Shown: positions 46,311 through 58,390, counted from the stretch's first letter. The stretch: DNA of 64,000 bases from Armillaria gallica (GCA_037576215.1 JBANDB010000013.1:1116001-1180000), one strand, 5' to 3'. Numbers and translations: made by a program. Notes: a model not told the origin generated them from the sequence alone.

Positions 46311-48397
46311 TCACTCTTCTTCATCATCATCATCATCCCAATCTAACAGGCCGTACGTATGGTTTTGACGGTCCTTCCAGCATGCATACACACTCAATCC
46401 CAACGCCAAGAAGCAGCCGGCGATAGTCAGATAGAGCGTGTCCACATAACACGCCTTTCCTTCTAAACACTGCCGGTCTCCCTCATCACCGTCGCCTCTG
46501 ACTTTGTATCTTTAGGTTCATGAGCGTCTAGATTGTTACCGAACGCTAGCGAAAATAGGTTGCCGCCGGCCATAGGCGCTAATGATATGTATCCCCAGTT
46601 CTCCGAGAAATGGGCTGCGATGTGAACTTAGCCGTTAGTATTGATGGAAAACCAGTCAAGTTACATACGCATGCCAAACCACTCTATACAGAGAGTGGGG
46701 TAAATTCCGAAAATAGACCCATATGCGAGTCCAAGTAACGTGCTAGCCTGCCACAAGTGGCGTACATCGTCAATTTGAGACGCCAGTATTTGCGAAAGCA
46801 GAACAAGGAAGGACACTAAGACCAAGTTGTAGCACCTAGGCATCGCATAGTGGTGTTTGCCAAAGTCGGATATGAGTCCTACGTGTTCAAGTTAGTTGTT
46901 ATTCCTGTTGCAGGGAGGACCACATGGCGCCAACCTATAACGATTCGTCCGAGACAGTTCATGACGCTGATGGCGGAAACTTGGGCGGCTTGCCATGGAA
47001 TAGCGTCATCTTCGTCATATGTGGGGTTTTTATGAGCGAAAAGCGCTTGAGACATAGATCCGACGTTGTTAATATCTAGAAAGGTAAACTACTCAGGTCG
47101 ATTTCACTTTTAAACAGAATAATTACATACACATAAGTCCAGTTCCGCTCACTGTGTAAAAGATTAGATGAATGTCCCTGCAGCCAGAGAGGCACCTACG
47201 AAGAGAGAGAATCGAACACAAGAGCCAAAACTCCAGGGTGCACCACAATTTCCGGCCGTAGATGTTGGGGGGCTTCTCGTGCATGAGACTGCGTCCTGCG
47301 AGGCTGAAACTTCTCCCGCTGCTCCTCGAGCGATGTCTGGGAGTATTGATTTGAGGCGGAGACATGCTCCTGGACGGGCTGAGTTCCAAAGCATCGGCTG
47401 CTCCAGGAATATAATCCTTCGCAAGAGTGGTCGGGCTAGCATGATGAAAAATGGCATGTCCCTCATCCTCACTGACTAATAACCGTGTTCGGCTGCTATT
47501 CTCGTGGTAACGGGCAGCCTCCGCGTCCCCTTCGGGAACATATCGCTGTTCGGACGCAGGCAATGGGACAGGCCGAATGAAAAAGTATCCCACCACCTCA
47601 GGTAGAGCAGTTCCCAGAGATAAAACCAACAGGAAAGAAGACGTGTCACCTGGGAAGGCGAAGTGGGCAATAGAGGAAAATAGGAATGCAGACAATCCGA
47701 AACCCGATAAGACTATTCCCGTCGTGGAGGCGCGCTGCCGAGAGTGAATAAAAAGCACGAGAATAATTCAATTGACACGTACAAGTCTTTCCGGGAAGGA
47801 TTTTGCTGTGGAATTGACGGCCCCAGATAGCGCTGAGTTCCCACCAGCGCCTGTCATGAAGCCGAATAGCGCGAGCATGCAGAGTGTAAATGTGGTGATG
47901 GTGGACTGGTCATCTTTTAATCCGGCGTCGTAGACGTGTCGAATGCCAGAATATCCCAGTAGAAGCAACGTGAAGGACGCTACCATCAGTATACGTGGAC
48001 CCCGACTGTCAACTATCTTTCCCCACACCGGACCGGTGCTGTAGACACCGACTAAAGGACGGATAAGCTTGGAAACGAGGGGGGGCCAGAGAAAATACCA
48101 TTTCCTCCAAGCGCAATAAGGTTGAGTTGTGTATGGGTGAGTTTTAGTCTGTGTCCCATCTGGGGGGCGTACGCTGCAAATCCGAGACATGAGGATATTT
48201 CACCAGTTATTTGACGAAAATTACCTGAGTAAACCTGGGATTAATAGACACGGTCAGCCTGCTATACAGGAGTATCAAAAGACACGTACATAGTTCGTTC
48301 CCGCTCCCAGGGCAACGAGTAATGAAGCCAACAACGTCGTAATGCGGGGTAAGCCGAAGGGACCTGGAATTGCAGTGGGATTTTGTGTAGTAGACAT
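46311..48397 (-). CDS. MFS transporter, nodulin-like / YMR155W-type
   Basis: Multi-exon membrane transporter starting MSTTQNPTAIPG (48397) and ending in an acidic tail WDDDDDEEE at 46311. Helix and loop signatures are ITTLLASLLVALGAGTNYV, YAPQMGHRLKLTHTQLNLIALGGN, YSTGPVWGKIVDSRGPRI, FGFMTGAGGNSALSGAVN, TGIVLSGFGLSAFLF, INNVGSMSQALF, SVMNCLGRIVIG and GLAYGSIFGIYPTLCIEWFG. The order and the GPVWGK.VDSRGPR loop match the fungal monocarboxylate/nodulin-like subfamily (yeast YMR155W and MCH1 relatives), which have no firm substrate. A ~180-residue cytosolic loop with basic and Ser-rich stretches lies mid-protein. At GGN|VGVYS a normal GTATTT..TTTAG intron explains an apparent frame change. Confidence 0.85.
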
Positions 48398-49049
48398 TGT
48401 AGCTTCGATATTTGGAAGACCTGCACGATATGAAGAGTCACAGCGATAGATTACGGGACCATGGGAGAGATAAAGCAAGGAGGGAATTTTGTTCTCCGCC
48501 GGCCCGGGTATCCATACGGCAAATACCCGGCTAGCGTCTCAAATTTCATGTCAGGCGCTCGCATTCCTTCCGAGATAATCAAAAAAGCAGATATCTCCCA
48601 ATTGACTACTAAAACGCGTTCAAGGTGGAGGTATAGGTCTTTACGCACCCCCTTCGTGGTATTATCACACTGCCCACTGAAAGGGGAAGCGGAACGGTGA
48701 CTTATCATGATGCATGATGAAGCGCATCATAGGAACAGCAAAAACTGTGTATTACATGCAATAGATACGTGGAATCATATACACAGCAAGGGGAAAGAAG
48801 AATGCAGTACTATTTGAAACTTAAATGTGAAACGGATCCACTGGTATGTCCGACTGCTGGAGTCCGCACAAATATCGTCGCCAGCGTCCAAACTTTCAAA
48901 AAGCACGTGCTTTTGTTGACGACTCTTCACGAATCCTCTTCATGTCTGTCTGGTAATAAACGTGAGGCTGTGACTGATTCCGAGTCTTTCACAGAATGTC
49001 ATCTCTATCTTCCCTTCAGTCATAAGTCGGTTCGAGTTCGCTATTATAT
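48398..49049. other. Gap; F-box 3' flank that was copied to 45240-45350
   Basis: About 650 bases with short frames only. The part nearest the F-box stop (about 48930-49049) is the source or sister of the inverted copy at 45240-45350. Confidence 0.5.
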
Positions 49050-51620
49050 TCATGGATAAGGTCTTGGTACTTCACATTCCAATATATACCGTGGTGACTG
49101 GTGTTGTTCAGGCAAGCTCGCACCAGGGGCCAAGAACAGATCACGGTCGATTTGAGGATTGTCAATACCGTGCCTAGAACACACAGGCAAATTAGAAGAC
49201 AGAATCCTAGGGATGAAAAGAACTGCTCACACGTCTCGAACATGTTCAATAATCTCCTCATACATTGATGCGTCCAGGTTGTCAGAGCAGAGCTGACAGT
49301 AGAACACTATATCTCTCCGGCCAAGGCCAAAGGGTCCCCGAAAAACGAGTCGCATCTTGGACTCTTCCTCCGACGTGAGAAGACGGTATTCACGACCTGC
49401 GTTCCGTTTCACCTGGCATAGGAGTCAATACATTGTATGTGGTTAGGTAGAGCATCACCGACACATTCACGCCACGAAAGAACAGGCCAGCGTGGAAAGA
49501 ATGCAGTAGCCATGTACATGCAGTGGCCGTCATTGATATAAAGATAATGAAGATCCAGACTATCCATCTCCTCTGCAGTAGTTGCAGTTGGATCACGAGA
49601 GGCAAGTCGTATTAAAGAAGCAGCCACAGCGGATCCTGAGGCATCAAAGGAAAGTTTGGAATTCCCGAGTCGCGAATACAGATCATCGACGTCCTTGATG
49701 GGGCTATTATTGAAGTAGAATTGCTGACGGGAAGCACAGCGATGCCGCCAGATATCTGTCGCAAACATGGCAGGACAGCGGCGCTCGCAGGAGAAAACAG
49801 TTGTCGCCAACTTTAAAGGGTCGACGACATTCGCGGAGCCGTACGTGTCCCCTTGAGAAGGATTCTGAGTCTCCAAAACCGGGATCAGGGCACGCAGCTC
49901 GGTATCTCTGTGTTGTTGCCAGTCCGCGATGAGGGTCGGGAACTCGGACATAGCCTCCGTAAAGCTGGCTTCTGTGACGTTTTCCTCAGTGGGACGTTCT
50001 ATGATGGCCTTGAAAACGGGAAACATGCAGATGTCGACGAGAGCCGGCATTTCCCGCCAAATGACAGGCAAGAATTGTTGCTTGTATGTCTTGTACATAC
50101 TATTGAGGACGTCAGTGCGTTGACGTATGCTGTTGCTACGATCTTCTTCTGCATGTAATGCGCGATATTTCTGTATCGCTGCTTCTAGCCCTGGTCGGAT
50201 ACTATTCCAGCCTGAACCATGGTTATAAGCGCAAGCGTCAGGCATGCCAGAGACAGATGACTGCGTACTATTTGAGGTGAGCTCGGCGTTCCGCCTTAGA
50301 GATGGATGGGATTTGATGACATTCACATCCCGTTGACTATATCCTAAGTCGAGAAGGCGTGATATAATCCTATCGGGGAGCCTTGAGACAAGCAAGGACT
50401 ACTGAGACCCAACAAACTTACATAGCAGATCTTTCATCTCTTCGTTGGTCCGATTCGTCGGATTTCCTCCTGGAAAAATCATAAGGCCAATGTTTACACC
50501 GCTCGGCATCCTACCGATTATTGGTTAGATGAATGAGTATTTTCCCAGATATCTTAGCGTGGGCTGACCTCAGCCATGTATTTGATCAATCTTTGCCGCT
50601 CGACACGAAGTTCGGCCAGACGCTGGTCGTCTGCTCCTATTTCCTTGATCTTTGCCTGCATGTCGGTGATATCAGTTTTCCAATAGTAGCCGCTCAGAGA
50701 GGTCATCTTTGCTGATGCGGCTTTTTGAATGGAGTGATTAGCCTCAGACAGATGAAAGAAAATGTCTGGATTTACAATGGGTTCGGGGAACGAGACTTAA
50801 GACGGTAGCATCGACGTCTGGCATATGTTGTGTGACCTTGGACACACATACGAGGCTGGCATAGGTGATAAAATAAAATGCAATGCAGCAAGAACAGTTT
50901 AACAAACTTTGATTTGAGACATCTGTTGCAAACACGTCGGCGAAGCATCCAGTCGATACGGACATTTTTTGCAGGGCAGAACTAAGAGAATAAGTGGCGG
51001 GTAAATGAAACAGAATGATGGCCTACATCACAAAGAGCGATTCCGAACAGCAAATCCACCCATCGATATTCAGGGACTCCGCGAGGTGGCTCGATGCCTC
51101 CTTCAGATTCTCTCACAACCTTCCAAACGAAAGAAACGTTCTGTGCAGTCAAAGTACGGCAGAAATTGGCATCGACCCGTGACAGATTGATGAGGTCTCG
51201 AGCATTTAGCATGCTACAAATCTATGAACAGCTTGGTTGATGCATCAGGGACCACAGTTTACCTAGCTTACTGTGAATAGAATATCCAACGGCATCGTTG
51301 GTAGCATGCTCAGATCCCGGCCCCTCTTGGCCTGCTTTCGTTTTGGTTTCGCCGGGCCTTTTGCCGCTGTCGCTGTCTTGGAGCTCCTTCGCATCCGTTT
51401 TGCACGACTGGATTTTACATAGGACCCTGTCGCTCCCGTCAAGGCGAACATACATATAAATTACTCACATACCTTCAAATTCACTTCCACTGCAGCATTC
51501 GTTTTCGTCCGAACGCCATTCCTCCTCTGCTTTTTGTTCGGAACTTGTCTCACTCATCGCGAGACGCTGTTCCTTTGACGGAATTTTTGTTCTTGAAGAG
51601 CGGCGCAATGCATCTGCCAT
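49050..51620 (-). CDS. F-box protein with CxxC segment and C-terminal C2H2-like finger
   Basis: Likely start ATG at 51620 (MADALRRSSRTKIPS). A charged, low-complexity N terminus with Lys/Arg patches leads to the F-box: LPTMPLDILFTV, an intron, then RDLINLSRVDANFCRTL and VSFVWKVVRES. F-box proteins recruit substrates to SCF ubiquitin ligases. Cys pairs follow (LC.. and RRRVCNRC), then a long helical part with LPVIWREMPALVDICMFP, and a C-terminal block CQLC-x14-H-x4-H that looks like a zinc finger, with the last exon HGIDNPQIDRDLF to the stop at 49050. At least six introns. The frame reads through without visible damage. It lies divergent to its paralogue at 52420, sharing an ~800-base spacer. 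Confidence 0.78.
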
Positions 51621-52419
51621 TGTAGGTGAAGATTTAGATATACCAAGCAAAATGATGAGATATAGGAAAGGGAGAGCTAGACAAGACAGGCGCAATAAGA
51701 GTCTGAGTCAAAGGAGGGGTATTTCCTCTTTAGGAGATATGTGCTCTTGTAGGTCCACAAACTTCGGCCCGTGGCTGAGAACGAGCGAAGCTTGCAAGAA
51801 GGGTTCGCGTGCCCTTCCGTTTCTTGTAATGGAAGAGTTGGAACAGTATGATGATTAACTGGTAGAGCATGTCAGATTCCCTGTTGAGTTACCTGCAGGA
51901 CCGGCAACGAAGGATGATTAATGGAATTGAGGCGCATAGTATAGTCTGCTCATCCATGCGTTTCTTCACAGATCGTGTGAGGCATTCGAGCTTCTCATGC
52001 CAGACTCATGGCGAAGACAGTTAGTCGCCATTGGGTCCTCATATGGTGTTAGCTTACTTCGCAGGTATTTCGTAGTATATAAGCTGGATATTTCGTAGTT
52101 AGGCCCCATGTCGCGTTTGCCAAAGATGTAACCCATTTTTGCTACTCACTTCGTTTGAGAACGGCCTCGTGAATTCTAACAGATCATACTGGAAGCACCG
52201 GCATAACGAAAAGGCAAGCTCTGGCGGTTCGGAAAGAGTATTATCGATGAAAATATAGAGGAAGAACTAGACAGAATTTGGTAGCCTTACTGGCGGTGGA
52301 ATACATAAGAAGTTGGGACGGGCCATACAAATACACAAAGGTAAACACTCAGTTCCCCGTTTTTTCATACCAATAACTTACCATCATCCCGAGTTCTCTT
52401 CTTTTCATTTGCCCCAGTT
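51621..52419. other. Divergent spacer between the two F-box paralogues
   Basis: About 800 bases with no gene, which must hold both promoters. The element GATATTTCGTAGT / GTATTTCGTAGTATAT is doubled near 52064-52098. Confidence 0.45.
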
Positions 52420-54936
52420 ATGCAACCAAAAGGCTCTACAAGGACGTCAGAACCTCTCTCTGAACGGAAGAGTCTCTCTGAATCTGAAGACGAGGACAAC
52501 AAAAAGAATGGCAACCGAGGACGAAACAAAGGTGTGCGACCGTCATCTTTTCCTGCATTGTGTACTCTATTAATGCTGAAATAAACAGAGTTAAGGCCTA
52601 GTCCAGAGAAACGGCGGAGAACCAGTCCGAATACAGTAGGAACGACAAAGCAAAAGAAGGCGAAAAAGAACAGACGACCAAGAAATAGAAAAAATAGAAA
52701 GAAATGGCAAAATCTCAGTTTGTTACCGACGATGCCGCTAGATATTCTTCTCATGGTGAGCCCGCCTACCTTGTCGTCGTGTCCGGTGGTCAACTTCAAT
52801 AGATCTGTGGTATGCTTCCATCCCGGGACCTTATCAATCTATCACGCGTCGACGCGAAATTTTGTCGTACTTTGACCGCAAATAATGTATCATTCGTTTG
52901 GAGGGCTGTGAGGGAAGCCGAAGAGGGAATCGAACCCCTCGCGGAGTTCCTGAATACCGGTGGGTCGAGCTGTTATTCGGAAAACAAGTTTGCGCTGTAA
53001 GACGTTGCTCTGTTTGATATTCACCCATCTAACTCAGGTCAATTAGCTTTGCCATATTAAAAGTGCCTCTGTCAACTGGAGGCTTCGCCGACGTGTCTGC
53101 AAGCAATGCTTGGAGGCAAAGTAAGTCCATGCATTCTCGCCGGTTGATGTATACGTGCTGACCTTCCCCATTAGCTTGATATGTGCGTCCAAGGTCAAAA
53201 ACCGGTTCCCTGGTGTTGGTGACGACATCTTGAGTCTGATTCCACACATAAACAGTAAACCTGCAGTCTCTCCTTTACGTGTATCCAACTAATTACGACC
53301 ATCTGCAAAGCTGATCCGGAAAAGCTGGGCTCACGCGAGGGCTCCTATTGGATCTCTGATGTTACGGACATCCAGGCAAAAATGGAGGAGCTGAAAGCAG
53401 GCCCTGGGTCCTCCAAGCGTCTAGCCGACTTTCGAACGGACCAGAAGAAGTTGGTTGAAGATATGGACAAAGTTAGTACAAACTTTGTGCTGGATCTCAT
53501 TTATCTGATCTACTCATTTCCAGGACGTGGGGAGATATGAAGAATGGACTCGCGCTAATGCTCGAAAGAAAGCGAATGAATCAAAACGTCTGGAAGAAGA
53601 GAGATTTTCTACGTGAGTCTGCTGAGAGTCCATGACAATCGCCTGTCTAAACGCTCTCTAGGATAAAGACCCGTTTGCTTGACTTGGGTTATACCGAGGG
53701 GAACGTCGAGGGTATTAGACGGAAAATAAACACTATGCAAGACGTTGAACTCACACCGCAGGGTATGTTGGTCCTTGTTGTTTTATAACCCCCCTGTGCT
53801 AAACATTGTTATCAAGGTTGGAACAGGACCCGTTCCCGTCTGGAGGCGGCGATAGAAAAAAACCAGGTTCAGCGAGCCAAAGCAGCCCGTCATGAAGCGC
53901 TGCTCAGCCGTTTTGGGATTGTCGAACGCATTGTCGGGAAACACAGTCGACAATTACTACCTGTAGTCTGGCGAGAAATGCCTTTGCCGGTAGATGTGTG
54001 CATGTTCCCCATATTTAGGGACATATTGGAGCTGCCTACCGAGCATGACGTCACCAAACATAGCTTTGCGGATGCTGTGAAAGAACTCCCGAACCTTATT
54101 TCGGACTGGCAGCGGCAAAGGGAATCCAAGTTGCGAGCCCTGGTCCCGCCGCAGAAAACTGGGCAAGTTGATCCTTTGAAGTTGGCTACAACGGTCTTCT
54201 CCTGCAAGCGCCGGTGTCGTGCTATCATCACAAATGCAGATATTTGGCGGCACAAGTGCGTTACTTATCTTTCCTACGCATCAGAGGGCAAGAGTCACCG
54301 GGACCTTACAAACGTCGATGACCTGTATTACAACTTGGGGAACACTTCTCTCTCCTTTGATAGGGCGCGATCCGCCCTGGCTGCTTCTCTAGTACGGCTC
54401 GCTTCTCGTGATCCCGCAACGACGACTGCAGAGGATATGGATAGCCTGAATCTCGGGTTTCTTTGTACGATCGATCATATTGCCACATATGATCTCCCCG
54501 ACAGAGGCAAGTGGAGCGGACGTCCGGTCCTCTCCTGGCGTGAATGTGTGAGTGTTTTGTACACACCATCTTTTACCCACAACTGACCGCTATGTTAGGT
54601 GCAAAGAGACGGCCGGGACTCTGACTTTCGGCTTCTTTCGCCGAAGGATGAGGCGAAGAAGCGTCTTGTTGTTAGAGAAGGATGCGAGTTTACCTGGAAC
54701 CCAACATTATTTCACTGTCAGCATTGTTCTGATGACGTTGGTCCACAGGTGTACGAATATCTTGTCGAGCATCTCCAAGACGAGTGAGTAGTTCTTGTTT
54801 GTCTCTCTACTTGTGCTTAAGTATTCAACATAGGCATGGCGTTGACGATCCCCAGATAGATCGTGATTTGTTCCTCACCCCTGGTGAATACATGCCAGCG
54901 GCACAGCTCCCGTCGTTATATATTGTAAGATTTTAA
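52420..54936 (+). CDS. F-box protein, paralogue of 49050-51620
   Basis: Starts MQPKGSTRTSEPLSERKS at 52420, with a first intron after GRNK. The F-box reads LLPTMPLDILLM, intron, SRDLINLSRVDAKFCRTL, VSFVWRAVREAE. Then a Cys segment VCALCH..RRRVCKQC, a coiled, Lys/Glu-rich stretch (KMEELKAG.. ARKKANESKRLEEER), LLPVVWREMPLPVDVCMFP, DPLKLATTVFSCKRRC, RPVLSWRECV, and the C-terminal finger CQHC..EHLQDEH, then HGVDDPQIDRDLFL to the stop at 54936. One C seems missing in the CCCC run at 52934-52937: EGIEP should run on to PRGVPEYRWVELLFG as in the paralogue, whereas the uncorrected frame stops at 53000. All other exons agree with the paralogue in order. Confidence 0.78.
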
Positions 54937-55525
54937 GAACTTCGAAGAAATCAAAAAGTTGGGCCCTTTCAGGTGATCTTCCGAGTCAGGCATGTGTTTT
55001 GCCCCTCGAGGGCCCGGGGTGCGCACTGAGATATTGCTTCTTCTCATGATGAGCCGACGTAGAGGAATGTCGTTGAGATCAAGCTGAACACCAGAACACC
55101 AAGAGTAACTCGGATCACGTATTCAGATAAATTTGTCATTGATATCGCAACTTTAAGAACAGAACCTGCTCTGCGCGCTCTGTCCACTGTCCACTGTCTT
55201 CACATGGAAGAAGAAACAGTTTAATTCTGTACTAGTCACCAGAGACCCCTTTCGTTGTGAGTTTAATACTGTCTAATAAGGCATATGCAAGTACCGGGGT
55301 CCATGATGGACAAGGGCGGGAATTTGGAGATCGACGACATCGATGGTTCTACAGATAGCGCGGTCTCCATCTCAGAACCTTGTTGGGGACCTGGCAAAAC
55401 ATATGGTTTCTATTATGCCGACTCGGAACGTCAGGTGGATTCGTGGGTCCATTTCCCTCCTGAAGAATCTTAATCAGAGGGTGTATATGGCAACTTCGAA
55501 AATAGCAAGTTTTTGATCTTTCACC
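54937..55525. other. Intergenic gap with a 62-residue frame
   Basis: A plus-strand frame at 55285-55473 (MQVPGSMMDKGGNLEID.. ending HFPPEES) has a peptide-like composition but no recognised match. It may be a small gene or the 5' flank of the hydrolase gene. Confidence 0.4.
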
Positions 55526-56832
55526 ATGCCTTCCGCCGCCTTCATTATCGATGCTGCCGTTTTCCCGACTTCTTGTCTCGTTAATGGGGTGCCCCTCAAG
55601 ATGGCAGCCAAGCGGTACTCGCCTGCTGCTTCCCCAAGGACCGATGGGAAGACTCTGATCTTTTTACTTGCAAACGGCACGCGTAAACGCAATCACCGGC
55701 TTCTATGTTCCTCATTCTAACATGATCTACATAGACAAAGAGCATTGGGAGCCAGTCATAGCCAACATATTCGTCTCCGCCAAAGATATTAAGGAATGCT
55801 GGGCTTTGGATTCCCAGAGTCATGGCGAATCGGCACTGTTGAACGCAAAGGAGTTGGCGGATTTCTCCGTGTAAGACTTTCAATACGTACCCATCAGAGA
55901 CTGACAGAAAATCCGCACCCCTTAGCAATTTCTGACTGGGCTCGAGGTGTCGCAGAATTTGTGGAGACCCATCTGCAGGACGGGCGTATCGTCCTGATCG
56001 GACATTCCGCTGGGACTTCGGCGGCGTCAGTGATTCCCTTTACTCTGCGAAATGATGACCCGTTAACACCACCTCTAGGATGTTCTCAACAAAGTGTTAC
56101 CGTTCTGACACCCCCTTACGAGTGCATCATATTGGTTGAACCACCAATGATCGATCGTCTTCCGAGCACATTTGGAGGATCGCACTGAAACGCCAAACTT
56201 CGATGCTCACAAAGGCGATAGCTGCACAGCGTAACTCGTGGGATAACCGGAAAGCCGCATTTGAATATTTCTCGAGGCGTGTTCCGTGGAAGACATGGGA
56301 TTCTCGAGTCATAACAATCCATGTCGTTCATACCTTCACTTTTACTTACTCCATGTTCGCTCACGTTATTTATTTCGATAGAACCAAGGTCTTCGCCCGC
56401 TCAATCCCGATGATCCGTTTGGTGCTGTCACAACCAAATGCACTAAATACCACGAGTCGGCGAGTTACACTGATTTTGATTCGACGTTCGAAGCTACCGA
56501 ACAGATCGAAAAGGTCTGTGATGCTGTTCCAATCCACATCATCTATGGCAAGAAGGATGGTCTCGTGTTCGTTTTACAACGCCGTTACTAGGCTACTCTA
56601 ACTCTAATCCTGTTTTAGACCGCAATACTCACAAGACAGTCTCTAAGGGTCGCAAAATAGCCTCTATATCCAGGGTCCTTTCCGGGGGGCATCTCGTAAG
56701 ATTGACAAGTTCCTGATTATTTTAGCTGTCTGACATTTTCTGCAGCTGGTCCAAGAAGATCCCGATGCACTGTCGGCGCCGATACTGGGCATCATCAATC
56801 CGTGCAATCACAACGGTGTCCATCGGTTATGA
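55526..56832 (+). CDS. Alpha/beta hydrolase, LPX1-like
   Basis: Start at 55526 (MPSAAFIIDAAVFPTS). The sequence FLLANGT, intron, HKEHWEPVIANIF, then CWALDSQSHGES and DWARGVAEFVETHL match fungal alpha/beta hydrolases resembling yeast LPX1 (peroxisomal lipase). The nucleophile elbow is GHSAGTS, the acid lies in IIYGKKDGLV, and the His in SGGHLLVQEDP. The protein ends in VHRL; a terminal HRL is at best a weak variant of the peroxisomal PTS1 signal. Two single-base shifts are seen: an extra C in the five-C run at 56111-56115, and one base missing near 56157 between MIDR and SEHIWRIALK. The catalytic triad is otherwise in place. Confidence 0.76.
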
Positions 56833-57160
56833 AAGCTAGATGCAGAAGCGATAACTAAGAACTTAGTCTCGATGATGCTGTATTCATTAACACTTATGGC
56901 TTTGATATCCCGGATACTAACGAATACTACTTACTGCGAATTCTTCCACCGAGTCGGAAGTCCGACGAGGAAACCCTGTAAATACTTAATTCCAGTCAGT
57001 TCAAGGTTTAGTGGTCGAAATAACAGAGTCATGGAGGCAATGCGAAAGGACCTAAACTCAATAAACTTGGGGTAATTTGTTAGCTTGAAAAAGATGATTG
57101 CGTTGGTTTACTCGTGAGTTTCGCAAGGCATACGTACCAATTCATCACTCGTCCGCCTTT
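56833..57160. other. Intergenic gap
   Basis: 3' flank of the hydrolase; a single 67-residue frame without a signature. Confidence 0.4.
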
Positions 57161-57765
57161 CTATCGACCCCGTGGTTTCGATCCTCCGATGTCTCTCCGT
57201 TTCCTTGGTGCAAGACTCGAGTGAGCATTATAGCCGCCGTCAAGATGGAACTTGCTTACCGTGCTCTCAACCCCCACTGCCATTCTCTCGTCCCACCAGC
57301 GCACCAAATCAGTCGTCGCATAGGGTAGCAGCGGTGGTGGCGTTCCACCACCTCGATGGCCAGCAGTGAATCCTACAATGACAAACGGCGCTTGAGCCGG
57401 TCGCAACAACGATCCCGACACAGAAGATGCTCGATACGACAGCCCGGTTGCTGAGCCGGGGGGTTTCAATGGCGCATCCTGTATTATACATTGTTAGATC
57501 AGTCATATCCCGAAGAATCAACAGACTGACTTTGGCGCCGTTAATCAACAACGCGCATCTATAACAGCCTCTCCACAGCTCACTCAGTCCAATTCCACGC
57601 CATCCTTATAATCCTCAGCAAAGGATCCAAATTCCCCTCGCCGAACCCAAATCTCGGAGATTTGAACATATTGCTTACAATGTCGGTTGCCTTGAAATCG
57701 TACATGCGGGCATGCAATTCCGCGAGCTTGAGGGATAAGAATAGAGTCTGTCAAGACGGCATTAG
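57161..57765 (-). CDS. Unrecognised minus-strand exons, possibly fused to the F-box fragment
   Basis: Minus-strand reading from about 57765 gives SLKLAELHARMYDFKATDI, then GFGEGNLDPLLRI and MAWNWTE, followed by a GTGAGC donor-like site and a second open stretch (57161-57551) with APFVIVGFTAGHRGGG and LVRWWDERM. I do not recognise the family. A GTGAGT donor at the end of the F-box fragment just upstream (near 57801) could splice into the first of these exons, making a chimeric transcript. No start codon of its own is evident. Confidence 0.35.
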
Positions 57766-57811
57766 AAACAAAGTGAATGGAAACAAAAAATGAACCAACT
57801 CACCGCCGTCG

Positions 57812-58390
57812 TCAGTGAGCGCGTGCGTAACTGCATCCGTCGATGAGCAGCTCAAGTCCTCCTTCTGCTTCCCTCGCTGCTTTCCATACAAATGATACGT
57901 TACTTGCAGTCAGAGTACGAACAGAAATTTTCGTCGACCCGCGATAGATTGACAAGGCCTCGGGAAGGAAGTAGGGCACAGATCTGTGGTCGTTGGCCCC
58001 TGGACACGAAGGCAAGGTATGCGAGCTCACTGTGAATAGGACATCCAACGGCATAGTTGGCAACAGCCTGAGACTCGGATCTTGTCGTTTTATCCGAGTT
58101 CTCTTCCGTTTGGTCTCCGCAGCCGTTGTCGCCTTTGTTTGCTTTGCCGCTGCTGTCTTGATTGTTCGCCTTCGTTTCACTGAACCACATTTCGATACTA
58201 TCCGCTTCACAATGAGAACGTTGCGTGTAGGAGAAGGTGACCATCGCGCACCAGCGTCGTATCCTCTGTCACTTTCCCTCTCATTGTCGTCTTCGTATTG
58301 ACAGTCACCGTCTTCGGGTGCAGCAAGGCTCTTCCGTTCAGAAGAAACTGCCGTTCTTGAGGAGCGTCTTAGCTGCAGCTGCGTATTGAA
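57812..58390 (-). pseudogene. 5' fragment of a fourth F-box gene
   Basis: Contains the N-terminal charged region (SERKSL, KRRRTIKTAAAK, KRKRTRIKRQDPS), the F-box LPTMPLDVLFTV, an intron, SRGLVNLSRVDENFC and, one frame away, RTLTASNVSFVWKAAREAEGG, all paralogous to the two long F-box genes. The similarity stops after EGGLELL; the Cys segments and the C-terminal finger are absent. The frame change falls between ENFC and RTLTAS. It sits ~3 kb beyond its nearest paralogue in opposite orientation. Confidence 0.78.

Noticed and set aside
46313..46345. Simple repeat of TCATCA units
   Set aside because: It encodes the Asp/Glu tail of the MFS transporter, so it is coding rather than a free microsatellite.
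48076..48090. Apparent frameshift in the MFS gene at a run of seven C
   Set aside because: A normal intron (GTATTT donor after GGN, TTTAG acceptor before GVYSTG) removes the run and restores the conserved loop, so no lesion is needed.
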